Source: Sipunculus nudus (Eukaryota > Annelida > Sipuncula > Golfingiida > Sipunculidae). Taken from it: a stretch of DNA of 64,000 nt. The position numbers and the translations under genes are program-made. Shown here one piece after another: positions 9,004-20,706 of this stretch. Where the stretch lies: positions 43,816,456 through 43,880,455 of the forward strand of contig CM049318.1 in NCBI GenBank assembly GCA_026874595.1. The letters run 5' to 3'. Within the stretch, counting starts at the first letter, position 1; the number at the start of each line of letters is the position of its first letter. Below the pieces are notes generated by a model that searched no databases, had not been told where the DNA came from, and saw only the letters and a list, made by a program, of their open reading frames with translations.

Positions 9004-11088
9004 TCACATATAAACAAAATTGCTGTCCCTCGTACTCTTGCTGCGTCGGCCGTATCTGGTACGAATTTCAGTCTGTGCGTTAGTTATTGGCAGACTGTTT
9101 GTCGAATCACCGGATATAGTTTCCTCTGTCTTGTCGGTAGACTGTTCTATAGGGGATTGATTCTGATCTGTTATAACACTATCAAATTCAGGTTGCTCAG
9201 TACCCGGAGTGTACTGTTCTTTGGTACTGATCAAATGTCTTCGATTTCTCCTGTATGTGCGACCTCTCTCCGTGGATACTGTATATGATCTTGTACCACT
9301 CTGTGATACAACCTTTGCTTTCTCCCAGCCGTTTCCTCTAGAATCACTGGGCTGTATACGAACCGTTTCTCCTGTACTCAGCACTGGCAATTCTTTGACA
9401 TGTCTGTTATAGTAATGTTCTTGTTTGTCTTTCCGTTTTCGTAGCTGTTTATGTACTTTTGAACTTGTAACTGGTTTTGGTCTCAACAGTTTTTCATGAG
9501 TAGGCAGTGTTGTTCTTGTCCTCCGTCCGAACAGTCTTTGTGCTGGTGACGTTCCAATAGTCTCTGTTGGTGTATTTCTGAGCGATAATAGGGCAAGCAA
9601 TGGATCAGTCCCTGCACTGTGGGCTTTCTGTAACATGGTTTTAGCAATCTTGATAGCATTTTCAACTTTTCCATTTGACTGAGGATATCTTGGGGAGCTA
9701 GTGATATGCTGGAAGTCATACTGTGTAGCAAAATCCTTAAATTTGTAAGAGTCAAAAGGTGGTCCATTGTCACTCACCACTGTCGATGGCAATCCATGTC
9801 TTGCACAATGTGCTTTTAACTTTCCAACCACTTCTCCTGCCTTTTTGTCTTTCAGCAAATCTATTTTGAAGAAATCAGAATAATAATCCACGCATATTAA
9901 ATAACTGTGGTTATCGCACTCAAATAAGTCACATCCTATTCTCTCCCACGGTCTATTAGGAAGCTCATGCGGCCTCAATGGATCTTTCTGTTGTCTCACT
10001 GGTTGTGCTCTGCACGTCTGACATCTCTCGATCATTTCTGTAATCTGCCTATTTATTCCTGGTAAATATACACATTCTCGGGCTCTCCTGAGACATCCTT
10101 GAATCCCAGTATGACCACTATGGACCTTTTGCATAATATCTTCTCGACCAGCTTGCGGAACAACTAGACGTGTTCCTTTGAAGATAAAGTCATCCTGTAC
10201 ACTCAGTTCCTCTCTGAAGTTTAAATATTGTTGTAGTGATGGTGTCAGCTGGTCTTTGTTCTCTGGCCATCCATTCTTAATAGTATCTCTAAGCTCACAC
10301 ATCTCTGGATCCGTTTTAGACTGCTCTTTTATTTTGTCCTGTCTTTCTTTTGACATCGGTACATAGTCAATCATGTGCACAGTTTCATAGGTCTGATCTC
10401 CTTTGTGATTACTCAAGTACGCTCTGCTGAGGGTATCGGCCATGTGCATTTCAGCTCCTCTCTTATAGACCACTTCATAGTCATAGTTTTGGAGGCGTAA
10501 CATCATCCTCTGTAGTCGTTTTGGGGCTGCTATCAGACTTTTCATGAGAATAGTCCCTAAGGGCTTGTGGTCAGATTCTACCTTGACCTTTCTACCAAAG
10601 ACATGTGTGTGAAACTTTTCCATACTGTATACTATGGCCAGCAGTTCTTTTTCTATTTGTGCGTTATTGCACTCGTTCTGTGTCATTGCTCTTGAGGCAT
10701 ATGCAATGGGATGTCCCTCTTGCATCAGGCAGGCTCCTAATCCACGGTCGCTTGCATCGCACTGCAATGTGGTTTCTTTCTGTGGGTCAAAGTATCTGAG
10801 AACTGGTGGTGCACTCAGAGCTTGTTTAATCTTGTCCATGCATGTTCCATGGACATCATCTATCCATATGAATTCAGTGTCCTGCTTTATCAAGTCTCTC
10901 GGTGGAGCTGTCAGATCACCTAATGGCACAAATGTCTGTAGATAATTGATCATTCCAAGTAGCCGTCTGACACCTTGTTTGTCTTCTGGTTTAGGCATCT
11001 GGCTGATGGCTTCCACTTTGTTTGGATCAATTTGTAATCCCTCTGATGATAGTACAAGTCCCATAAAGGGATGAGCAGACAATCTCAC
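9004..11088 (-). CDS. Element B pol: RT C-terminus, RNase H, integrase
   Basis: The 694-codon frame starts inside the RT thumb/connection (S-x-E-G-L-Q-I-D-P-N-K). RNase H follows with C-D-A-S-D (D ~111), I-E-K-E-L (~146), E-S-D-H-K-P-L (D ~173) and M-A-D-T-L-S-R (D ~218). Integrase has an H-H-C-C zinc domain (H ~323/326, CQTC ~356-359) and a D,D-35-E core: D ~387 in C-D-L-F, D ~440 in S-D-N-G-P-P-F and E ~476 in N-G-K-V-E. A basic C-terminal module follows. It ends about 440 bp before the 3' LTR. The methionine given is internal to the polyprotein. RT upstream is disrupted, so the product would not be complete, although this block itself is free of stops. Confidence 0.88.
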   Translation of the reverse strand: MRLSAHPFMGLVLSSEGLQIDPNKVEAISQMPKPEDKQGVRRLLGMINYLQTFVPLGDLTAPPRDLIKQDTEFIWIDDVHGTCMDKIKQALSAPPVLRYFDPQKETTLQCDASDRGLGACLMQEGHPIAYASRAMTQNECNNAQIEKELLAIVYSMEKFHTHVFGRKVKVESDHKPLGTILMKSLIAAPKRLQRMMLRLQNYDYEVVYKRGAEMHMADTLSRAYLSNHKGDQTYETVHMIDYVPMSKERQDKIKEQSKTDPEMCELRDTIKNGWPENKDQLTPSLQQYLNFREELSVQDDFIFKGTRLVVPQAGREDIMQKVHSGHTGIQGCLRRARECVYLPGINRQITEMIERCQTCRAQPVRQQKDPLRPHELPNRPWERIGCDLFECDNHSYLICVDYYSDFFKIDLLKDKKAGEVVGKLKAHCARHGLPSTVVSDNGPPFDSYKFKDFATQYDFQHITSSPRYPQSNGKVENAIKIAKTMLQKAHSAGTDPLLALLSLRNTPTETIGTSPAQRLFGRRTRTTLPTHEKLLRPKPVTSSKVHKQLRKRKDKQEHYYNRHVKELPVLSTGETVRIQPSDSRGNGWEKAKVVSQSGTRSYTVSTERGRTYRRNRRHLISTKEQYTPGTEQPEFDSVITDQNQSPIEQSTDKTEETISGDSTNSLPITNAQTEIRTRYGRRSKSTRDSNFVYM

Positions 11089-11583
11089 TTTCAGTTTCTC
11101 TTTATTAAGCTTTACATTCTGTTCTTTACATCTCTGTAGTAAAGCTTCAAAGTTTTTGTCATGCTCCTGGTTGGCTTAGCCATACACTAGGATGTCATCA
11201 TGTATGATCACCACTCTGTCAGATTCTCTAAGGCTATTTTGAGGCGTCTGTAGAACTCCTCTGGTGCAGGCGAAATTCCGAATGGCATTCTGAGCAATCT
11301 ATACCTCCCATAAGGTGTAGCGAATGTTGTCAGGTAACTTGACTAATCGTCTAGTTCCACATGCCAAAATCCATTTTTTTGCATCTGCTACTGAGAACAC
11401 TTTGCATCTTTGAGATCTGGAAGTATATCATCCACAACTGGCAAGTGAGTATGGTTTATTTTCAGTGCCTTGTTTAGGGATTTCGGATCTAGACACAGGC
11501 GGATCTTTCCACTAGGCTTTAACACTGCTACCATTGATGATATCCATTGTTGGGGTGTTTACTGGGGTTATAATCCCTGTTCG
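11089..11583 (-). pseudogene. Element B: disrupted RT palm region
   Basis: Minus-strand translation in shifting frames recovers the RT catalytic block H-D-D-I-L-V-Y-G at 11202-11179, immediately followed by a TAA (11178-11176). An L-G-S-R/C-L-D-like segment lies around 11480-11500. Several frame changes make this part non-coding. Confidence 0.65.
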
Positions 11584-11817
11584 CTAAAGCCTGGCAAGTT
11601 CATGTTTTAGTTTTTCTTTAACTGATAATGGCAACTTTCTCACAGGAAACTGGACAGGTTTAACTGTCTTGTCAACTTCCAAATGTAATTTCCCTTGCAA
11701 ATGACCTTCACCTTTAAATACTTCCCCATATTTATGCATTATTGCTGATATTTCCTCTGGTGTTCTCACAGTTTCCAGATTCATTACATTGTCTTCATTA
11801 ACACTTACGAGATTCAT
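11584..11817 (-). pseudogene. Element B: RT N-terminal segment
   Basis: Seventy-seven codons with V-F-K-G-E-G-H-L-Q-G and K-P-V-Q-F-P-V-R-K-L-P, the substrate-entry block of Gypsy RT. The expected continuation is interrupted by a stop at its end. Confidence 0.7.
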
Positions 11818-11866
11818 CTCTTGTGCTGTACTTGCACCTATGATTGGAATTCCTCTTGTATTTCAA

Positions 11867-12403
11867 TCAATTTCTGGGATTTGTCACTATTACTTTCCTT
11901 TTTCCTTCTGGCTTTGCTTCTGTGTTATTGAACATAAGCAAGCGATTGGCTTTCTCCAATTTATTTAGCCCTTCATCATGAAACATGTTTTGATACATAT
12001 TTGTTGGTAATATATTCACAGTAGAGCCACTATCTATCTGGAAATTCACAGTCTTATGTGGTTTTCCTATTTTCATTTTGGCATATATCTTCTTAGGAAA
12101 TTCTGTTCCTTCTGTCTCTATAGCTAAGAAATAATCACTTTGATTACGTTCAGTGTCCTCATATTCAGTATGAACTCTTGGCCGATTACCTCTGTTACTC
12201 TGTCTACCTCTATACCCTCTGCCTCTTGCAGTAGCAGGTGGCCTCACACACTGTCCTTGAGGTCTCTTTGATTTTTGCACTGGTGGTGCCCTCTGGTGTG
12301 TCCTGCTCAAACATTTAACTGCAAAGTGGTTTGGTTTACTACACTTTGTGCAATTTTTGCCCCATGCTGGACAACTTTCTTTCTCTTCTACGGCTACCAC
12401 CAC
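11867..12403 (-). pseudogene. Element B: nucleocapsid end and protease
   Basis: The frame opens with a zinc-knuckle remainder (C-T-K-C-S-K-P-N-H-F-A-V-K-C), passes an arginine/glycine-rich basic stretch (~60-80) and reaches the protease signature F-Q-I-D-S-G-S-T-V-N-I-L-P (~125-137), where D-S-G holds the catalytic aspartate. It ends shortly after a flap-like region. Gag and protease appear to lie in one frame here, but the first knuckle is in the neighbouring frame (12339-12641). Confidence 0.75.
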
Positions 12404-12641
12404 AGTATCTACAGTCTCTAATCTGTTTAATTATACTCACAGTTTCTCTGTCTTTATCTCTAATTCTTTTCTCTGTATCCTCTGTAGCTCTACATATATG
12501 TATACACTGTTTCAGATCAAGTTTGGCAGTCTGAAGTAATCTCTTCTTTGTATTAGAGTCCCTAATACCAGTAACTATCTTATCTCTAATGAGACTGTCA
12601 TTGAGTGAACCAAAATTACATGTTGTTGCTAGCCTCCTCAA
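12339..12641 (-). pseudogene. Element B: gag C-terminal capsid and first zinc knuckle part
   Basis: It contains L-A-T-T-C-N-F-G-S-L, I-R-D-K-I-V-x-G-I and K-R-L-L-Q, typical of the C-terminal capsid lobe in this Gag type, then a C-R-Y-C-G-G start of a zinc knuckle. The frame overlaps the next segment by about 65 bp in another phase, indicating a frameshift. Confidence 0.7.
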
Positions 12642-12695
12642 AGCTCCTTCATATGTATCTATATTCTCACCAACTTCCTGGTTTCTGCAGTTGAA

Positions 12696-13034
12696 CTAAT
12701 ATCTCTCATAAGTCTCAATTAAATCTCCAATACAATGGGCATCCATTGACTCAAATATCTTATCAATCTTTCTCCTATCATCCTCAGATTGAAAGGCAAA
12801 CCCATCTATTAGATTTCTTGCATCTGGCCCTATACAGGATTCCATCATGGCAGTTCTATAGCGCATAGATTCTGCTGTTATTCTAGCATTTATTTCGTAA
12901 TTTTCCCAGTCCTGCGTCCACCTACGCCAGTTTTTTGCAAGATCCCCTGCTAACTCTAATTTGCCTGGTAAGGGCAGGTGTGTAGGTACGTAGGCTCGGG
13001 CAGTAGGGGAGATATCCATTTCAGTCTGTGGCAT
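12696..13034 (-). pseudogene. Element B: gag N-terminus
   Basis: Starts at ATG 13034-13032, about 150 bp after the 5' LTR, and reads P-L-P-G-K-L-E-L-x-G-D-L-A-K-N-W-R-R-W, a capsid start common in invertebrate Gypsy Gag. It terminates at a stop (12696) about 55 bp before the frame of the next Gag segment, so it is broken. Confidence 0.75.
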
Positions 13035-13164
13035 GGCAAAGTTTTAATTCCAACACGTGAACAGTTCAGGACCCCGGACACGACAACTGCCTGATAGCAC
13101 TATAACAAAAGTCTCTGGGCTTACCGGGTCTGTCAGATGTCTTCTTTTCAACATAAGCTGCTAC

Positions 13165-13182
13165 TCGCCGCTACTGACACCA
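13165..13182 (-). promoter_or_regulatory. Primer binding site of element B
   Basis: Minus strand TGGTGTCAGTAGCGGCG follows the 5' LTR with no gap. TGGTGTCAG is a common start of LTR-element primer sites. The tRNA is not assigned. Confidence 0.65.
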
Positions 13183-13373
13183 TGTGTCGTTGTGTGACCA
13201 CCGTGTGATGCGGGTAAATAAGGATAAACACCTTTTATATAAGCTGCTTTATTCCATGCCGCCATATTCTTGTACAACTCACAACGAGGCTATGAACCGG
13301 TGACACCCGACCAGCGTGTATCACCGCGGCAATCCGTAGCACAAACAACTCGTATCACATATATACCGTTACA
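13183..13373 (-). repeat. 5' LTR of element B
   Basis: 191 bp copy of 8372-8563. On the minus strand an AATAAA (near 13247-13252) and a TATATAAAAG motif (near 13233-13242) are present. The first is altered in the other LTR. Confidence 0.92.
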
Positions 13374-13378
13374 CCAGT

Positions 13379-13779
13379 CATATAACCTATTACACACAAG
13401 TGTCTATTTTGCCAGTACAATAAAGACAAAAACTAACTTTGATTGTGTTATATACATTTAAAAGCTTACATTGGGCCACTCATTCAGTTAGAGGAGTTTT
13501 TTTTAAAAAAGTGTTTTTTATTTTGCATTTTTAAGGCCTTGAAAAGGTTTTAATAATGCCAGGAATCCTGACATAGGTCTTAAAAAGGTCTTAAATTTGA
13601 TTTTACCCATCCTGATATAATGAATGTGCACAAACAGTTCAGTGATTGAACTTAAGCTTGAGACAGTTCACGAGAAGTTGCCGCAGTAACTTGTCGAAGA
13701 AAGATCTCCGTAGATTCTCAGGACTCCTTTACTAATAAATGAAGGCCCTACAAAAGTCAGGAGTTCTTCAGTAGTTAAA
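13379..13779. other. Unassigned flank of element B
   Basis: AT-rich sequence with no gene. It may continue the interrupted family-1 remnant at 7628-8371. Confidence 0.35.
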
Positions 13780-14350
13780 TGAATTTGGGGTCACAGGGGC
13801 CATCTGTTCACCAATTAGTTTTCAGATGATAACTCTAGATTAATTTGACATATTGGTTTCAAACTTAATTATATATGGCCCACCACTAACGTATAAACCT
13901 GTTGATTTTGGGGTTCAACGGTCAAAGGTTGCAGGACCCATTTCTTTAAAAAGAATGTGTATGCATATCAAGCCAAACTTCGATGTTCAAGATATTGCTC
14001 AACTGCCAATAGGGGAATGTGCTTTTCGATTTTGGGGTTAAAGGGTCAAAGGTCAAGGTCACAGGGCCCATCCATTCACAAATTAGTTTATGAATAATAA
14101 TTTTGCTTTGGATTGACAGATTGGCTTCAAACTTGATTTATTAATGACCCAGATTTTGAGGTTACCCTGCCAGAGGTCAAAGTCACTGGACCCACTTTTT
14201 TTAAAGATTGTTAAAATAATCTGAATGCTGCAAGTTCAAGCATAATAAGTTCTAAGATTTTTTTGGTCAGAAGGTCAATGGTTAAGGTCACAGGACTGTC
14301 ATTCCTAAAAATTTCATTAAAAATGTCCTTACAGACAAATTCAGCAGAGC
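13780..14350 (+). repeat. Tandem repeats bearing AGGTCA half-sites
   Basis: About four to five diverged units of 120-165 bp, each with GGTCAAAGGTCAAGGTCAC or a close variant (clearest at 14043-14061), followed by AGGGCCCATTCATT-like and TTGGCTTCAAACTTGA-like sequence. The same unit in reverse orientation occurs at 39560-40260, 53750-54300 and 61080-61500. Confidence 0.7.
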
Positions 14351-14599
14351 GTCGAGACCCAAGGGTCCCTAGTGTAACATATCAGACCCACTTGTGGCGG
14401 TCAAGGTCAATGTATATTTCACATGCAGAAACAGCCTCAATTGACAGCTGCTGATTGGATGATGTCAGCATTGTCATGAAAGCACTCTAAAAAATATAAC
14501 CAGCTAAAACCTTGATGGCTACTTGTGCAGGGACACATCATATACGCCAGATTAATGTGAAATGACTAAAAAGTTGTGAAACGTAAACTGGGGATTGTA

Positions 14600-15180
14600 A
14601 TATTCTTAGTGCCATATTCCTGTCACTTCCATATGTAGTTTTCTAGGAAATGTACACTACACATAAATTGCAGTTGGCACCACTGGTCTTGTGTTTGAGT
14701 AAGCCATCGGTCATGTGTGGACATGCAAAGTATCAGGACGGCACGTAAAACCACTCTCGAGTTAAGTGGACAGATGCACGCAACGCATAAAAGATTGTCC
14801 GGAATGTATTGGCATGCAAAATTCCAGGCTGTCAAATCACTCCTGAGAAATATGCATGGACCTACTTCAGTCTGAGGCCAAAGGAAGCCTTGGAAGATGT
14901 ATTTACATGCAACATTCCTGTCTTTTAGGTCAAACCACTCCTGAAATAAGTGCACACATGCATGATACAAAAATATACTTGTTGGTCGTGCCACCATTTT
15001 TGTATAAAAGAAAGCAATCCAAAATGTATGGACATGCATAAACCAATCCTGAGATATATGCACGGATGTACGCAACGCAGAAACAACTGTAGGTGGCGCA
15101 ACCAGTCTTGTCTACAAGAAACCATACATTCAGAATCTCAGATACATCGACAAGTCCAATTTAAGACTAATTACTCCTGA
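14600..15180 (+). repeat. Tandem ~130-140 bp repeats, GGTGGCGC-palindrome type
   Basis: Four or so degenerate units with TGTATGGACATGCA, ...CCACTCCTGAGA and GTAGGTGGCGCAACCAGTCTTG. They match the cores at 43740-44270 and 62270-62900. Long reverse open frames here are by-products of the repetition. Confidence 0.7.
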
Positions 15181-15497
15181 TCAAGTGCATAGATGTACAC
15201 TATGCAAACAAAGGATACATCGGTCACGGGGTCATGGCGCCCAGCTGAATTTGCCAATTACAGAAAAATAAAATTCCTGTCCTACAGAAAGAGATTACAG
15301 TTCGGGTTATATTTTAACAATTGACAATATAAATTATTCTAATGCTATATCGATTTGATATTAGCATATAAAAATTTTTACAGATGGACAGACAGAAGAC
15401 AGAAGAATAATGAAAACATGGTTGCATTAGATCCTAATTTATTTCTTATATTATTTTTTTTAAGTTTACAAATGTTATAAATTTGTGATATAACAAA

Positions 15498-17563
15498 ACA
15501 AGTGACCCAGGGGTCATAACGCTCAGCTGACTGGGAAGAGATTTGCAAAAGGAAATTTTATCATCTGAATGGTAGTATATTACCATTGAACTGAAGCATC
15601 AAACAGATTAACCAACAGGCTGAGATTGTGTCTGTATTAATATATCTCAAAAATAGAGAAAAAAATGCATAAACTTTAAAAAAATACAGGTGGCTCCACC
15701 AGTCTGCAGAAACTAATAAAAACACTTAATGGTCAATATCCATGCAAAGAAGCATGGTGGTCTCTGGATTAGTTGTTCAGATACTTCAGCTTTTGTATCA
15801 GATTTTCCATTTTTCTGAGGGATACTTTGTAGTCCTATAGCTTGAAGGATATAGGTAACAGAGACCTAATTTCAGGTTTCCACAGACACTTTTCATGGGC
15901 CTCCTTGCATGACAAGAATGAAGATTCTAGGTCCAGTTGTTACAATTTGTTCCCTGTTGACAGATATCCACATCTTTAAAGGTCTCAAAAATAGATAAAA
16001 AAAATCGAAAAAAAAAACGAACAAATACATGTGGTGCCACCAGGCTGCAGAAACTGATGAAACACTCCATGACCAATATCCATACAAAAAATTATGGTGA
16101 TCTCTGTATTAGTTGTTCAGATACTTCAGCTTTTGTATCAAATTTTCCATTATTCCAAGTTGTACTTTGGAGTGCCATAGCTCAAAGGATATGGGTAACA
16201 GAGACCTAATTTCAGGTTTCCAATGAGACTTTTCATGGGTCTCCCTGTGTGTCAAGAATGATGATTCTAGGTCCAGTCATTAACATTTGAACCCTGTTGA
16301 CAGATAACTACATCCTTAAAGGTCTCAAAAATAGAGATAAAAATTACAAAAATTTGAAATACAGTTGGCGCCACCAGTCTGCAGAAACTGATGGAACATC
16401 TCATGATCAATATGTATGCCAAAAATCATGACCATCAGTGATGTAGTTAATCAGATATTGAAGTTTTTGTATGAAATTTTTGACTACTCTCGGGGTACTT
16501 TAGGGCCCAATAGCTCAAAGAATATGGGTAACAGAGACCTAATTTCTGGTTTCCATGGAGACTTTTCATAGGTCTCTCAGAATGTCAAAAATGAAGATTC
16601 TAGGTCCAGTCTTTACGATTTGTGCCATGTTAACAGATGTCCACATTTTTAAAGGTCTCAAAAATAGAGAAAAAAATCGTTAAAAAATCGAAAAATACAG
16701 GTGGCGCCACCAGTCTGCAGGAACTGATGGAACGTCTAATGATCAATATGTATGCCAAAAATCATGACCATCAGTGATGTAGTTAATCAGATATTGAAGT
16801 TTTTGTATGAAATTTTTTACTATTCTGGGGGGTACTTTTGGGCCCCATAGCTCAAACGATATGGGTAACAGAGACCTAATTCCAGGTTTCCAAGGGGATT
16901 TTTCATGGACCTCTCTGGATGTAAAGTAAGAGGATTCAAGGTCTTGCGGTTACGATTTGTGCCCTGTTAAAACCCCTTTCACACATTCACGGATAGCATC
17001 ACGGATCATCCCGGATCATCGTTCCGGGATCATCCGTGTTAACTCCGTCATCACCGTGTAAACTCCGAGCATCACCGTGTTAACACCGTGTTGCATCCAT
17101 AGTGATCCCTGGCGCACCGGCAAGTTCAGAGAAAAAATTAAACCTGCACAATTTTTCGTCCCGGAGTACACGGATGAAAAATCATCCGTATCACTCCTTT
17201 TAGGCACGGTGCACCTCCGTGTAGCCACCGTATACATCCGGGAGTCACCGTGTAGCCACCGGGAGCTCCGTATTGAGACCGGCACTTTATGGGTGCAGGT
17301 TTAAGTTTTTTCTCCGATCATGCTGGTGCACCAAGGATAACTACGGATGCAACACGGTGTTAACACGGTGATGCCCGTTGTTAACACGGCGATTCCGTAG
17401 ATAACACGGATGATTCGGGAACGATGCTTCGGGATTATCCGAGTTGCTATCCGTAAATATGGGAAAGCCCCACGGACAGACGCCCGGACGGCCAGACAGC
17501 TGGACGGACGACGGACAAAAGGTGATCCCTATAGCTCAGATGACTGACAGTCAGCTGAGCTAA
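15498..17563 (+). mobile_element. Family-1 element with four ~336 bp core repeats
   Basis: 5' ACAAGTGACCCAGGGGTCATAACGCTCAGCTGA; 3' AGCTCAGATGACTGACAGTCAGCTGAGCTAA, which folds into a near-perfect 13-bp hairpin. Between them lie four repeats of about 336 bp, marked by GGTGGCGCCACCAGTCTGCAG-like sequence at 15689, ~16031, 16364 and 16700, then an inserted foldback (16973-17471) and GGAC-rich sequence. Confidence 0.8.
16973..17471. mobile_element. 499 bp foldback/MITE rich in CACGG and GTTAAC
   Basis: Starts CCCCTTTCACACATTCACGG and ends with CCGTAAATATGGGAAAGCCCC. The arms (~180 bp) are imperfect reverse complements, for example CACCGTGTTAACACCGTGTT on the left opposite its complement at ~17345-17365. 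It interrupts the segment '..GCCCTGTTAA | ACGGACAGACG..' that is continuous in sister elements. No transposase and no clear target duplication. Confidence 0.75.
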
Positions 17564-18688
17564 ATATAAAAATATAATTAAATTCAAAATTATAAGTTAA
17601 ATCTAAAACTAAATTTACATTTAGTTTGGCTCAAGCCATATAAAATAATGCAGACATTTAATTATTTTTTTATTCTTTTCTAATTATTTTTATTATTATA
17701 TGTTTAAACTGAATTTAAAAGAAAAGTACTTTTAAGATAAAATCACAAAAATGGCCGATTGTGGATTTTTCCTTTGATCACTTTTCAGAAAAGGTTTTTC
17801 ACATAGTTTTTTGTTTAATTTACTTGCTTAATTCTATTAAAAATTATAAAAATGATAAAAAAATGCCCTTTTTCAATCAGGTATACACAGTGTTGGTTTG
17901 ATGAAGGAGAAACAATATCATGACCTTGTGCTGCTCATTAAAGTTTCTGAACTATACTTTCATCCTGAAAATATTCCATTTCATACATGTTAAAAAACTT
18001 AAACTGGTTTATACTCTACTGGAGTAAGGAATTCCGCACAAATTGAACATCCACACTTTTATAGCAATACATCACTTTGTGGGCACATAATTAAATGTGG
18101 TCTTTAATCATTGTAACCCCTTGTAATACAAAACAAATCCAGACTGTTGCAAAAAGAGTAAACAAGAATGAGGCAGAGGGGAAGCCCAGCTCAGCGCCGG
18201 GTGAAGCGTAGATATTTTGCCAAGTGGGCCTACGCCACTGAATGCAGGCAAGAAATGTAATTGTACATTTATTTATGACAAGGCCTTTTAAACTTGAATA
18301 AAAGCTACAATTTACAATCAGTTGCTTTCTTTTTTTCATATTTTAAACGATAACATTCTTCTGTGTATAAGGCTGTCAAAACTGTGGAAAAAATGTGCCA
18401 AAGTCAAATTTTAGCAAAATTTACGGTACTGATTTAACATTTATGCCAATAACTTTGAAATAAACTTCTGATCTAATTTCAGGTATAAAATTAAATGTAT
18501 ATTAGAAAAAATCATATGCTTGAAAAAGACTAGTTTCAAAAGTTACCATGTAAAGTGGGTATAAATCTTTTCTGATGTTTTGACTGGTGTATTATGTTGG
18601 GCTCATAACTTCATCAAATTATGCAATATTGATCTAATTTCTGGCACGGACAGGAAATATATAGTGGAATATCTATGCCAAATACAAC
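17564..18688 (+). repeat. E0 body segment
   Basis: AT-rich family-1 body. CTTGAATAAAAGCTACAATTTACAATC (18294), GTGCCAAAGTCAAATTTTAGC and GACAGGAAATATATAGTGGAA (18648) correspond in order to the 2.6 kb copies. No genes. Confidence 0.55.
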
Positions 18689-19589
18689 ACAAGGGACCCA
18701 TGGGTCACTGTGCTCAGCTGACGTTGCCCTTGAAGGTAAAAATCTTAAATAATATAATGGAGATAAAGTCTAAGAGGAAAAAGTAATATAGGCCATGGCT
18801 GGTTAACATGATTGGTTTGTACTGACAAGTAAGAGATTGTTGCAAATAATATTTTGTGACCAAACGATGTATTTCCTTATGTTAAAATTGAAGCATTGTG
18901 AACATAAGATATTATAACCATGATCATTGGTCGGCTTTTTGATAAATTGTTGACAGTTCAGTAGTTTACATTTATCCAATTGGATCTAATTTTATAATAT
19001 AAATTTTATTTAATATATGTATTTTTATTTTATATTATATAAAATGTATACAGTTGAAATATAACTAATGTCCCATGTCCAAAGATGCAAGAACTTTAGT
19101 GGTGGTGGTGGGGGGGGGGGAGGTTGGGGGGAATGATAGGAGTTACATGGATGGTGCTATTAACAACACTTCTGCATATACATACAGGGCAAAAAAAGCC
19201 TGATCTCTTATTCTGCTGAGGAAGGAAAATAATGAAAAAATGTTTGTATCAGATCTTCATTGTTTTTATCACATCATTTTATTATTATTTTAAGTTTATA
19301 TTTCTATACATTTCCAATATAACATATATATCTGAACATAAAAGTTGATTCATAATTCTAAATTGCATTATCATAAATCTCAATCTTGTCAGATATATAC
19401 CACATCATGCATAACAAGGCCTACAGGCCTAATGCGAACCTGTGCATTGGGAAATACATCAGGTATAATGCTTCAATGCTGGACCATTACTTATGCATAT
19501 GAACAATGCATGAACTAAACATTTTGAATAAGAAACAATAACACAAACATCACTGCAGAAATTCTGGCATTGGTGCACACAACACAAAA

Positions 19590-20110
19590 ACTTTTGACCT
19601 GTAGCTGGCTGCACTGAGTGAACTCTTGACTTACTGCATAATCTGACACAGTATGCAGTCTGCCAAAGCTATAAATAGATCCAGGTTGAACTTTGGTGCC
19701 AAATCTGATGCAGTGGGCCATCTGCCAACGCTATAAATAGAATGCAGCTACTGCACTGAGTGAACTCCTGACCTATACCTGGCTGCACTGAGTGAACTCT
19801 CGACCTGTTGACTAATCACATACAGTTGGCAGTCTGCCAAAGCTTTAAATAGATCCAGAGTGACCTTTGGTCTGTTGCCAAATCTGAAATAGTAACCACA
19901 CCATTGCATAAGCTCACAGACTGGCTCCACATGCAGTCCTGAGGGGCATGACACCCATGAGGTGATCACATGATGCCCATGAGGTGTTCACATGTCACCC
20001 ATGAGGTGAACACATGCCTTGTGCTTGGCTTCACTGATTGAACTCTTGACCTATATCTGGCAGCAGTGAATGAACTCTTGATCTGTTGCCAAATCTGGAA
20101 CAGTTGGCAG
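19590..20110 (+). repeat. ~100 bp direct repeats inside the family-2 element
   Basis: Repeated blocks CACTGAGTGAACTCTTGACC, GTTGCCAAATCTGA and GGCAGTCTGCCAAAGC, then TATAAATAGATCCAG. Also present at 62955-63090. Confidence 0.75.
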
Positions 20111-20520
20111 TTTCTCAACCTATTTAAAAATAAAGGCACAATCTTGGCCTGTTTGTAAATCTGTATACACATACTGAAAAATTTTGGCTAAAATGCTTTT
20201 TTTCAAGCTTACATATTCATATACTTTTTATCAAAATATCTAGAACAATAAAAGATGCAGTTCTTTCATTGTTAAAGGTCCAATAATTCTGCAAAAAATC
20301 ATTCAAGTAAACTTGAACAAAGGCCACCTAAGAAAATTTTTTGTGCAATGTTACAGAAGTTATAGGCCTAATTGAAACAATACTTTTGTAGAAAAACAGT
20401 TTTGCAGTTTTTAAGTTTGAAATAGACATAATAATGGCCATACGAACAACTCAAGCTTTTCTGGTATGATTGAAAGAACCATGTCCTAGAATAATTCTTT
20501 TGAAAAATTGAACGATTCAA

Positions 20521-20525
20521 CTTGA
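20521..20525. repeat. Target duplication of element C (CTTGA)
   Basis: CTTGA at 20521-20525 is repeated exactly at 25393-25397. Confidence 0.9.
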
Positions 20526-20692
20526 TGTAGTATCCGTCCCAAGTTCCGGTATTCGGATTATTGTTTTTTGTCAAAGTGCTGTGGACCCCGGTGCATGCTG
20601 GGAGCAAGAACTTGTTCACACGTAGTCAGGTGGTAATAAACTTGTAGGAGTTAAGATCGAGCTCGTGTTATCTCTTGGCCACGGCCACCACA
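20526..20692 (+). repeat. 5' LTR of element C
   Basis: TGTAGTATCCG...GGCCACCACA, 167 bp, TG/CA ends. AATAAA at 20635-20640 could serve as polyadenylation signal. Confidence 0.95.
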
Positions 20693-20706
20693 TTTGGCGA
20701 CGGAAC
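20693..20706 (+). promoter_or_regulatory. Primer binding site of element C
   Basis: TTTGGCGACGGAAC follows the LTR without gap. Element A has nearly the same sequence at the same place. Primer tRNA not assigned. Confidence 0.65.

Larger units (their letters stand above)
8372..13373 (-). mobile_element. LTR retrotransposon B (Ty3/Gypsy), complete but decayed
   Basis: Two direct LTRs of 192 and 191 bp (8372-8563 and 13183-13373) bound a 5.0 kb element transcribed from the minus strand. By eye the LTRs differ by three substitutions and one T-run length change, so insertion is relatively recent. The order gag, nucleocapsid/protease, RT, RNase H, integrase is that of Ty3/Gypsy. Each gene except the RT C-terminus/RNase H/integrase block is broken by stops or frameshifts. 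It lies in a reversed family-1 remnant. Confidence 0.92.

Noticed and set aside
14623-15075. 150-codon reverse open frame
   Set aside because: It lies over ~135 bp tandem repeats and its residues simply repeat the monomer; no domain.
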